Positions 9,441 through 16,595 of a DNA stretch of 42,626 nucleotides are shown here, in pieces (position 1 is the first letter of the stretch; each line of letters starts with the position of its first letter). A program made the position numbers and the translations under genes. The notes under the pieces are model-generated. The model was not told where the DNA came from. It searched no databases and saw only the letters and a list, made by a program, of their open reading frames with translations. The stretch spans positions 1-42,626 of the forward strand of contig JBNKVX010000026.1 of the NCBI GenBank assembly GCA_050299435.1, given 5' to 3'. The DNA comes from 1162T-S-0a-05 sp050299435. Its GTDB lineage: Bacteria > Pseudomonadota > Gammaproteobacteria > Pseudomonadales > Cellvibrionaceae.

Positions 9441-10632
9441 ATTTTTCTTTATATAACTCGAATTTTTTTAAAGATGAATCAACAGCATCATCCATATCAA
9501 AGTACTTATATTCAGCCAATCGACCCAGGTTTATAATATTTTTATATTGTTTAATTAACTTCTGATAGCTATGAAAATGAGCCCGGCTCTCTTCGTTAAA
9601 GAGGGGGTAATAAGGTATATTTTTTTTAAGTTTGGGTTCGTAATTCTCGGGATACTCTTTCACAATAGTAGTTCGATCTACTTTCTTTCCGTAAAGATGT
9701 TTGAATTCCGTTATTCTTGTATAACTCGCATCATTCGGATAATTAACAACACAATAGTTCTGAAACTCTTCTTTATCATGCGTTTCAAGTTGGAATTTTA
9801 GAGAACGATACGGAAGCACACCATAACAGTAAGAAAAAAGCTCGTCCAAAGAACCCGTATAAATCAGTCCGCCGGAATACTCTTCTTGGTTGATAAGGAT
9901 TTTTCCGTTTTCCAAGTTAGCGATATCCATAAAATCGCAGGCACAGACCACGTCAATTCGTTCATGGTCTATGATCTTCCTAATTAAGGCCGTGTATCCC
10001 TCCGTCGGCATTGCTTGATACTTATCATTAAAATATCCGTTAACTCTATTAACAATGATTGGTACACGGGCGGTCACTTCTGGAGAAATTTCTTCTGGTC
10101 GACAGCCCCACTGTTTACATGTGTAATTCAGGAATATATTTTCGTAAACAAAACATCCTAATTCTTTTAATATCGGGTCTTTTGCTACCATCAGCTCCAA
10201 GACTGGTACACGTGCTCCCTGCCCGTAGTTGCTCACTAATGTTTTTTGTATCGTTCTAGCTTTTTCAGGAGGGAAACACACATCTACTGAATTTAGGTTG
10301 AAGGGAACAGGTACCTTTTTCCCGCCAACTTCTGCAACTACCTGGTGGTGATATGTAGTCCAATGGGTGAATTTTGACAGGTAGCGCCACACCCTTTCAT
10401 TACTTGTGTGAAATATATGGGGGCCATATTTGTGAATCAAAATCCCATCAGAGTTCACATAGTCAAAGCAATTTCCCGCTATATGATCACGCTTTTCAAT
10501 CACCAGAACCCGAAGATTGAGATCCTGCGCGGCACGCTCTGCGAAAACGGCGCCAGACAAACCAGATCCTACGACTATGAGATCGTAGTTCTGAGGTGAG
10601 GTTTCATTGATCTTCTTAAATCTAGGCAACAC
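9403..10632 (-). CDS. glf: UDP-galactopyranose mutase
   Basis: This 409-residue flavoenzyme interconverts UDP-galactopyranose and UDP-galactofuranose in the cytoplasm. The FAD-binding dinucleotide motif VVGSGLSGAVFAE lies at about residues 20-32. It is followed by VIEKRDHIAGNCFD and the family signature HKYGPHIFHTSNERVW. Later YTGSLDELF and ITEFKHL segments also match Glf. Length is slightly above the typical 370-390 residues because of an N-terminal extension. It starts with GTG at 10632 after GCAGGAG, overlapping the upstream glycosyltransferase by 11 bases. Its presence implies a galactofuranose residue in the glycan made here. Confidence 0.95.
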   Translation of the reverse strand: MLPRFKKINETSPQNYDLIVVGSGLSGAVFAERAAQDLNLRVLVIEKRDHIAGNCFDYVNSDGILIHKYGPHIFHTSNERVWRYLSKFTHWTTYHHQVVAEVGGKKVPVPFNLNSVDVCFPPEKARTIQKTLVSNYGQGARVPVLELMVAKDPILKELGCFVYENIFLNYTCKQWGCRPEEISPEVTARVPIIVNRVNGYFNDKYQAMPTEGYTALIRKIIDHERIDVVCACDFMDIANLENGKILINQEEYSGGLIYTGSLDELFSYCYGVLPYRSLKFQLETHDKEEFQNYCVVNYPNDASYTRITEFKHLYGKKVDRTTIVKEYPENYEPKLKKNIPYYPLFNEESRAHFHSYQKLIKQYKNIINLGRLAEYKYFDMDDAVDSSLKKFELYKEKYEKAGYELRRAV

Positions 10633-11572
10633 TCAACTCCTGCTTTAAATAATTTACTCGGAATCTGTTTAACCAAACTCGCCTATGCTTTTCATTGCAG
10701 AAAGATTGGCCATCACTCGACTTTTCTATGAGAATTGAAAACTGATCCTGTTCACCCAACCCAAGGAAATACATCGCCGCTGCAAAAATGAAGTGTTGGT
10801 GACCATAATCACAAGCTAGTGTCGATACCCCGAATGAGCGTGCAACCTCACAACAGTAGAGCAGTTCATTGAGCACTTGAATTCTTCTTGAAACAGAGCG
10901 CGCTGTTTGCGCACCAAAACTATCCGTGTGAATTCGATACCGACCAAGAACCTGGTCAACAAAATCTATTGAACCCTGCAATTTATGCGCGTTATAAATA
11001 TGAAAGGGATAATCAACAATAATCTTGCACTTGGGATCAACGGAATTTTCTATCCCTTCGTAGTTACGAACCATCATCGCACTTGCTTGCAAAAACGTTC
11101 CATATTTAACAAGATGGGTAATATTTGCTTTGCGAGGAATGTATTTGTGATTGTAAAAATCCCGACTGTACATGCCGGAGATCTCACCGTCTTCCGAGTT
11201 AAAAACTTCGCTTTCATGGTAACAAATAGCACAACCAGGATTGTTATCCAGATAAGTAACTTGCGTCTCTAGTTTCCCTGGAAGCGCAAGATCATCTCCG
11301 TCGAGGTAGGCGATATACTGCCCCTGAGCCAGCCTCAATAAACTTTTTAGATTAGCGACTAGCCCAACATTAGAGGGCTGGTAAAGGGCTTTCACGAGAC
11401 CTGGAAAACGATCGCAATAGGATTGAATAATGGCAGCAGATGCATCTTGGGAATGATCATCTGCAACTAATATTTCGTATGAAAATTCACAGTTCTGTGC
11501 CAATAAGCTGCTTAAACAAGGCCCTATATAGGCCTCAAGGTTATAAACTGGCACGATTACACTCAATTTCAC
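10622..11572 (-). CDS. Family 2 glycosyltransferase
   Basis: This 316-residue GT-A family 2 enzyme has SVIVPVYNLEAYI at residues 4-16, ILVADDHSQDAS near 34-45 and the DxD as YLDGDDLALPGK near 89-100. The histidine-rich ICYHESEVF segment and the RYRIHTDSFG segment are commonly seen in rhamnosyl- and galactofuranosyl-type family members, but this does not fix the donor. It starts with GTG at 11572 behind AGGAGAACGGAA, and ends inside glf. A 74-base gap separates it from pseH. It likely acts on the same glycan as the downstream Glf. Confidence 0.85.
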   Translation of the reverse strand: MKLSVIVPVYNLEAYIGPCLSSLLAQNCEFSYEILVADDHSQDASAAIIQSYCDRFPGLVKALYQPSNVGLVANLKSLLRLAQGQYIAYLDGDDLALPGKLETQVTYLDNNPGCAICYHESEVFNSEDGEISGMYSRDFYNHKYIPRKANITHLVKYGTFLQASAMMVRNYEGIENSVDPKCKIIVDYPFHIYNAHKLQGSIDFVDQVLGRYRIHTDSFGAQTARSVSRRIQVLNELLYCCEVARSFGVSTLACDYGHQHFIFAAAMYFLGLGEQDQFSILIEKSSDGQSFCNEKHRRVWLNRFRVNYLKQELSVA

Positions 11573-11646
11573 TTCCGTTCTCCTTACTTGCTCTATTCCT
11601 GGCTGGCTGATTTACGGCATATTCCTTCCTTTGGCTTTAATCCGTC

Positions 11647-12432
11647 TCAGGGTCTCTTCTTCTCTATTAACTTATCGGTGAGTTCACCTATTTCTTTATC
11701 TATTTTACGAATATCACTGACCAATAACGCCCCTTGCTCTGGCGCCAGATCAAGTACCAAGCGTAAAATACTCATCCAATTTAGATTATTCCTTGCTCGC
11801 GCAGATTCAATTTCATCAAGCGGATGCCTATCACTACTGGACAGGTCAGAGTCAGACCAATCAATGCTTATACGGAACCTTGAAAACGATTTTCCGTATT
11901 TCTCAAGCAGTTTATCGCGGCCTTCTTGCCAGGCATTGCGCGTAAGGCCAAGCAAGTGCACGCCGATACGCTGCCCGTTTTTAATGATATTGCCTGTACG
12001 AAAGCCTTCATCGGCAAACAAAAACTTCGCATGCAATTTAAGAACACGATCGTTTCCTTCTATAACTTCACAATTCAATTTCTCTATGTTGAGCTTGCCA
12101 AACACAAAGTCCAGAAAGTGAAACTCCAATGCTGCACCGAGACCTTGAGGCGCCCCTTGCGAACTGAGAAAAAATGCCCAATCAGCACTTTTATGAAGGT
12201 GGTCAATCCTTGTTGCTTTTACGATACCGATTGCCTGCCCCTCTAACATCACTGCAAATACTAACTGGGTGTTGTCTTCCTTAATCTTCTTTAACCACTG
12301 CAAGTGTTCATTCACCCCGATAGGTGTGTCGATGTACATCCATTTACGCACGTCGTCTTCATTTCGAATATCCAATACTTTCAATTGCATATCGGTATGG
12401 ATTTTTGCCAGGGGTCTTAAAATAATTTCCAT
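11647..12432 (-). CDS. pseH: PseH-like GNAT N-acetyltransferase with C-terminal extension
   Basis: Residues 1 to about 180 match the PseH GNAT fold: LRPL at the N-terminus, WMYIDTPIGVNEHLQWL (a WM-x-H/Q type substrate helix), AIGIVKATRIDH, and the acetyl-CoA region APQGLGAALEFHFLDFVF followed by LNCEVIEGNDRVLKLHAKFLF, which resembles PseH's NxxVLxLHxKxGF. It should acetylate UDP-4-amino-4,6-dideoxy-N-acetyl-beta-L-altrosamine at N4, the third step to pseudaminic acid. The protein is 261 residues, whereas PseH is usually 160-190. About 75 C-terminal residues, highly charged and probably helical, have no recognised domain. It lies 3 bases after pseI in the pse operon, which supports the assignment. 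Confidence 0.85.
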   Translation of the reverse strand: MEIILRPLAKIHTDMQLKVLDIRNEDDVRKWMYIDTPIGVNEHLQWLKKIKEDNTQLVFAVMLEGQAIGIVKATRIDHLHKSADWAFFLSSQGAPQGLGAALEFHFLDFVFGKLNIEKLNCEVIEGNDRVLKLHAKFLFADEGFRTGNIIKNGQRIGVHLLGLTRNAWQEGRDKLLEKYGKSFSRFRISIDWSDSDLSSSDRHPLDEIESARARNNLNWMSILRLVLDLAPEQGALLVSDIRKIDKEIGELTDKLIEKKRP

Positions 12433-12435
12433 AAC

Positions 12436-13479
12436 TTATTCAATCATGTCCCACTTCATGGGTTCTCCCAGACTAATTTTTCTTCGCGATTTTCTGCCAA
12501 CTAACTCTTTTAAAAACCGTGGTTCAATACCGCCTCCAGGCCGCAAACTTCGCACACTGTTTTGCGATAAAATCTCGCCAGATTCAATTTCTTTTACAGC
12601 AAAAAGCGCTCGGCGATTCCTATTGGGCTCTTCTTCGTAATGCACCTCGCCCAGCGCGTCTTCAACTTCACGTACGGCTTCAACCATATGTGTAAATTCC
12701 CTGGCGGTGAGCGAAAAAAAACTGTCAACTGTTTTGTCCGCTTTACTTAATACAAAATGCTTTTCTATCATGGCTGCACCAAGTGCAACTGCCGCTATAG
12801 GTACACTGATACCCTCACTGTGATCAGAGAGGCCGACTGGACACTGAAACACTTTCCTTAAATGCTGGATGGTTTTCAGATGCATTTTGTTAGCAGGTGC
12901 GGGATACTCACTGGTACACTTCAACAAGCAAACATTGGCATTGCCGGCCAGTGCAACTTGTTGGGTCGCTTGCTCAATCTCCTCGAAGGTCGCCATCCCA
13001 GTAGAAATAATTACCGGCACACCGATTTGGGCGCTTTCTGCAATCAAATCCAGATCAATAATTTCAGGGGACGCAATTTTTATTGCCGGAAATTTTAGTT
13101 TTTGTAAAAGCTTTACTGCACTGGAATCGAATGGTGCAGAAAAAACTGTAATATCAATCTGCTCTCCAAGCGCCTTTAAATCTTCATGCCATTCCCAAGG
13201 CATCATCGCTTTTTGATACAAGTCGTACAGCGTTTGGCCTTTCCACGGTCCACTATTGATATAGAACTCCTTTCTATTACAGTTAAGTGTAATTGTGTCA
13301 GGTGTATAAGTTTGCAATTTAACCGCGTTCGCGCCAGCTTCTTTCGCGGCGTAAATAATGTCTACAGCTCGACTATAGTCCTGCCCATGGTTCGCTGACA
13401 TTTCCGCAACAAGGTATACTGGCTTTCCCTCACCCACCTCATCTTTTCCAATAGTAAATGTGGAATTGAACTCAGGCAT
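12436..13479 (-). CDS. pseI: Pseudaminic acid synthase
   Basis: This 347-residue NeuB-family enzyme condenses 2,4-diacetamido-2,4,6-trideoxy-L-altrose with phosphoenolpyruvate to give pseudaminic acid. The TIM barrel spans about 15-280: VYLVAEMSANHGQDY near 21-35, AVKLQTYTPDTITL, FSAPFDSSAV, KIASPEI, ISTGMAT, LLKCTSEYPAP, VGLSDHSEG and MIEKHFVLSK. A C-terminal SAF (antifreeze-like) domain follows (about 290-347), including RSLRPGGGIEPRFL. PGGG and the MSANHG segment are more like PseI than NeuB (sialic) or LegI. It overlaps pseF by 8 bases. Confidence 0.93.
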   Translation of the reverse strand: MPEFNSTFTIGKDEVGEGKPVYLVAEMSANHGQDYSRAVDIIYAAKEAGANAVKLQTYTPDTITLNCNRKEFYINSGPWKGQTLYDLYQKAMMPWEWHEDLKALGEQIDITVFSAPFDSSAVKLLQKLKFPAIKIASPEIIDLDLIAESAQIGVPVIISTGMATFEEIEQATQQVALAGNANVCLLKCTSEYPAPANKMHLKTIQHLRKVFQCPVGLSDHSEGISVPIAAVALGAAMIEKHFVLSKADKTVDSFFSLTAREFTHMVEAVREVEDALGEVHYEEEPNRNRRALFAVKEIESGEILSQNSVRSLRPGGGIEPRFLKELVGRKSRRKISLGEPMKWDMIE

Positions 13480-14212
13480 TTCTTTCTACCTTAAATTTAA
13501 CTTCATCATTTAATCGAAGGGTGACACTGCGATACATGTATTCTGCTAGCACCCAATCTTCATTGGTATCAATATCGTGCACACGACTTCGATCAATTAA
13601 GATGGGGAGTGACCCAAGATTTCTATCTACACCCTCCCAACTGTTTTTAATCCAGAAAAATTGTCCTGCATCGTGATAACAGGGCTGAAGATCCTGAGAT
13701 CGCGTAAGTTGATATTGTGGCTGAATCATCCTGAGTCCCTTGTCGCCATCAATACACAATGCTCGCTGGATGGGAAACTCAAACTCTGTAACCGCCAAGG
13801 CCTGTTTAAATTCTTTTCGGGTTCTTAGGCTGCGATATCCCCTCACAATATCTTCAGATTCAATCATCGGGGCGGTAGCATAAATGCAGCAAAGATAGTC
13901 TGGCCGTTGCCGATTGGCAGTAAGCCAGTCTGCACAGTGATCAACTACTTCGCCTACTGGCGTAAAATCATCAGCAAGGTTGTTTGGCCTAAAAAAAGGA
14001 GCTTCTGCGCCACAAGCTTGAGCAATCTCCGCAATATTTTCGTCATCGGTGGATACAATAACGCTCGAAAATAATTTACTTTCCAATGCCGCTTTAATGG
14101 AGTAGCAAATGAGGGGTTTGCCTGCGAAAGGCTTAATATTTTTGTCTGAAATACGCTTGCTTCCAGATCGAGCAGGTATAACGGCAACATTCAGTGTGTT
14201 ATTCGCCTCCAT
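13472..14212 (-). CDS. pseF: Pseudaminic acid cytidylyltransferase
   Basis: This 246-residue CMP-sugar synthetase activates pseudaminic acid with CTP. It has the nucleotide-binding signature IPARSGSKRISDKNIKPF at about 12-29, which is the PseF form of the CMP-NeuAc synthetase motif, followed by GKPLICYSIKAAL and IVSTDDENIAEIA. YLCCIYATAPMI and QDLQPCYHDAGQFFWIK are also typical of PseF. It has the expected family length. It starts with ATG at 14212, 3 bases after the pseC stop, in the order pseB-C-F-I-H. In many genomes pseG follows pseF, but here pseI follows directly. Confidence 0.93.
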   Translation of the reverse strand: MEANNTLNVAVIPARSGSKRISDKNIKPFAGKPLICYSIKAALESKLFSSVIVSTDDENIAEIAQACGAEAPFFRPNNLADDFTPVGEVVDHCADWLTANRQRPDYLCCIYATAPMIESEDIVRGYRSLRTRKEFKQALAVTEFEFPIQRALCIDGDKGLRMIQPQYQLTRSQDLQPCYHDAGQFFWIKNSWEGVDRNLGSLPILIDRSRVHDIDTNEDWVLAEYMYRSVTLRLNDEVKFKVERNA

Positions 14213-14215
14213 TCG

Positions 14216-15388
14216 TTAACCTACCTGCTCCAAATTTTTTTCCAAGCAACTCTTTTCACATAAGGAAACAACTTCTTTCTGCTTCTGAATATCGACCTGT
14301 TCATGTAGCGGCAGCGACAACTCGTGTTCCGCCCAAGCCCGTGCTCCAGGATAATTTTCAGACCTGAATCCAAGATTACGGTAGTACGGTTGTGATGGAA
14401 TGGAAGAATAATGAATGTTGACGCCGTAGTTCTTGCTTCGTAATAAATTAAAGGCGGCATTTCTAGAAGCTTTGCTAGAAAATAGTACCGGATACAAATG
14501 GCGCGAAGACTGACAATCTTCCGAAATATTCACCGCCTTCACTACTGTTGAGTTTAACAATTGATCGTAACGCTGCGCCTGTTGCTCCCGAGCTTCGACT
14601 CGTTTATTGAGAGCATGCAACTGGGACAAGCCTAATGCGGCGTGAATATCACTTAGTCGATAGTTGTAACCAAGTTCAACTTGTTCGACACGAACACTTA
14701 ATTCATTTTTGTCTGTTTGCTTATCTGAATAACGTTGAATACCATGATGACTTAATAATCGTATTTTTATCGCAATTTCTTCATCATTACTAACTACCGC
14801 TCCCCCTTCGCCACAGGTAATAGGTTTAACCGGGTGAAAACTGAAAACGGCACAATCACTGTATTTGCAGGAGCCGACAGGGCTTCCACGATACTTTGCA
14901 CCCAGTGCATGACTTGCGTCTTCAATCAGGGCAACTCCAAATCGTCTACACAAATCAGAAATTGGCTTCATGGCACAACTTTGCCCGCCGATATGTACCA
15001 CAATTAACACTCGAGGAAAAATACCGCTACGCTTGGCGCTGTTAAACTTTTGTTCAAGTGCTTCAAGGGAAATTAATCCCGTGTCTTGATCAACATCGAC
15101 AAAGTCAACTTCAGCTCCGCAAAAACGTACGCAGTTTGCGGAAGCAACAAAACTATTGGCTGCAACCCACGCGAGGGACTTGTTAGATAAACCCAGAGCC
15201 AGGCACGCCGTATGCAGTGCAGCGGTCGCATTGCATACCGCCACTGCGTGCTGGCTGCCACAATACTTTGCCAAAGCCTCTTCAAAACGCGGAACGGTAT
15301 CACCCTGAGTTAGATAGTCAGACTGGAGTACATTCACTACTGCATCTATATCGTCTTGAGAGATATTTTGCCGACTGTAGGGAATCAC
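14216..15388 (-). CDS. pseC: UDP-4-amino-4,6-dideoxy-N-acetyl-beta-L-altrosamine transaminase
   Basis: This 390-residue PLP-dependent DegT/DnrJ/EryC1-family aminotransferase carries out the second pse step, using glutamate to aminate the 4-keto sugar made by PseB. It opens with IPYSRQNISQDDIDAV and YLTQGDTVPRFE, both PseC-like. PLP contacts include EDASHALGA (D157) and the Schiff-base lysine K188 in VFSFHPVKPITCGEGG. HPVKPIT and the NYRLSDIHAALG segment near residue 240 are diagnostic of the family. It starts with GTG at 15388, overlapping the pseB stop in a GTGA junction, so coupled translation is likely. Confidence 0.94.
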   Translation of the reverse strand: MIPYSRQNISQDDIDAVVNVLQSDYLTQGDTVPRFEEALAKYCGSQHAVAVCNATAALHTACLALGLSNKSLAWVAANSFVASANCVRFCGAEVDFVDVDQDTGLISLEALEQKFNSAKRSGIFPRVLIVVHIGGQSCAMKPISDLCRRFGVALIEDASHALGAKYRGSPVGSCKYSDCAVFSFHPVKPITCGEGGAVVSNDEEIAIKIRLLSHHGIQRYSDKQTDKNELSVRVEQVELGYNYRLSDIHAALGLSQLHALNKRVEAREQQAQRYDQLLNSTVVKAVNISEDCQSSRHLYPVLFSSKASRNAAFNLLRSKNYGVNIHYSSIPSQPYYRNLGFRSENYPGARAWAEHELSLPLHEQVDIQKQKEVVSLCEKSCLEKNLEQVG

Positions 15389-16386
15389 AAGCTCAATGCC
15401 TCATGCATTTTGACTATGTTCTCAACATTCATAAAATCCGGGTTTGATTCAGAACAATATGAAAATCCGATTTTTACTTGAGAGCCCGTCTCTCCAACGG
15501 CATTTTTTTTATAGTCCACATCGGTATCAGAAAATTTCGTGCATGGGGTAATCACAAAATGGTCGTCAAACTCAATAGTTCGGTAACTATCGTCGCGAGG
15601 TACCATGATCTCGTGAAGCTTCTCACCAGGTCTTATTCCCACAATTTTCTGAGGCAAGTTGGGCGCAATCGCTTTCGCCAAATCAACAATTCGAATGGAG
15701 GGAATTTTTGGTACAAATATTTCGCCACCATGCATTCTTGAAAAACTTTTAAGCACAAGATCAACACCGTCTTGCAAGCTAATCCAGAACCGTGTCATTG
15801 ATGGATCTGTAATCGGCAATTCGTTTTCACCACCTGCAAGCAGTTTTTTAAAAAATGGCACTACTGAGCCGCGCGAGCCCACAACATTTCCATAACGCAC
15901 CACAGAAAATCGTGGATACTTTTCTCCCACAATATTATTCGCGGCGACAAATAATTTGTCCGAGCACAACTTGGTAGCACCATAAAGATTGACTGGATTA
16001 GCCGCCTTATCGGTTGACAAAGCGATGACCTTCGTGACCTTGTTGGCTATCGCCGCCTGAATAACATTTTCTGCACCGTTGACATTGGTCTTAATGCACT
16101 CCATGGGATTGTATTCAGCGACCGGCACCTGTTTAAGTGCTGCCGCATGGATAATATAGTCCACGCCTTTACAGGCTTGTTTTACACGTTCAGCGTCGCG
16201 CACATCGCCGATAAAGTAGCGCATATTTGGCGCGTTAAATTCCTGCTGCATCTCGTACTGCTTAAGTTCGTCGCGAGAAAACACAATAATTTTCTTTGGT
16301 GAATACCGCTCCAACAAGGTCTTCACATATTGCTTACCAAACGAACCTGTCCCGCCCGTTATAAGTATCGATTTATTGTCAAACAC
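15385..16386 (-). CDS. pseB: UDP-N-acetylglucosamine 4,6-dehydratase (inverting)
   Basis: This 333-residue extended SDR carries out the first committed step from UDP-GlcNAc to pseudaminic acid, with C5 inversion. It has the NADP motif GGTGSFG at 11-17, the catalytic D126-K127 in LSTDKA and the Y135xxxK139 motif in NLYGATK. These match the PseB/FlaA1 catalytic residues. ISLQDGVDLV and RIVDLAKAIAP are further family segments. It starts with GTG at 16386 with AGGAC 8 bases upstream. It is the first gene of a long leftward operon and a candidate sigma-54 promoter lies 77 bases ahead of its start. Confidence 0.95.
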   Translation of the reverse strand: MFDNKSILITGGTGSFGKQYVKTLLERYSPKKIIVFSRDELKQYEMQQEFNAPNMRYFIGDVRDAERVKQACKGVDYIIHAAALKQVPVAEYNPMECIKTNVNGAENVIQAAIANKVTKVIALSTDKAANPVNLYGATKLCSDKLFVAANNIVGEKYPRFSVVRYGNVVGSRGSVVPFFKKLLAGGENELPITDPSMTRFWISLQDGVDLVLKSFSRMHGGEIFVPKIPSIRIVDLAKAIAPNLPQKIVGIRPGEKLHEIMVPRDDSYRTIEFDDHFVITPCTKFSDTDVDYKKNAVGETGSQVKIGFSYCSESNPDFMNVENIVKMHEALSL

Positions 16387-16462
16387 GCTTTAAGTCCTAT
16401 GTTTTCCCTACACGAAATTCGTCAATTTTTTGACTAAATAGACAACGCTACAGAGGGTTATT

Positions 16463-16478
16463 TGCATGGAACATGCCA
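16463..16478 (-). promoter_or_regulatory. Candidate sigma-54 promoter for the pse operon
   Basis: On the minus strand TGGCAT, 5 bases, then ATGCA. GG and GC are correctly spaced, with one mismatch in each box. A start near 16452 gives a leader of about 65 bases before the pseB GTG. The match is moderate, but it sits almost back to back with the maf promoter. Confidence 0.4.
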
Positions 16479-16496
16479 TGACATGCCTTTATTTAA

Positions 16497-16512
16497 GGGC
16501 ACAAAAATTGCG
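16497..16512 (+). promoter_or_regulatory. Candidate sigma-54 promoter for maf
   Basis: GGGCAC, 5 bases (all A), then TTGCG. GG and GC are in register and only the outermost base of each box differs from TGGCAC/TTGCW. The predicted start is near 16523, 73 bases before the maf ATG at 16596. Confidence 0.55.
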
Positions 16513-16595
16513 TAATTGAACACGAAAAATAATTTTGATGCCGATCTGCCGACAAATTGGCTGGTTATTATCTCAATTGACTGAAATGGATACTT

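Noticed and set aside
11588..12121. 177-codon plus-strand frame
   Set aside because: It is antisense to pseH, with a low-complexity Ser-rich translation and no motif.
16515..16565. Sigma-28-like GCCGACAA near maf
   Set aside because: The paired -35 region matches only about 5 of 8 positions, and the nearby sigma-54 match is better.
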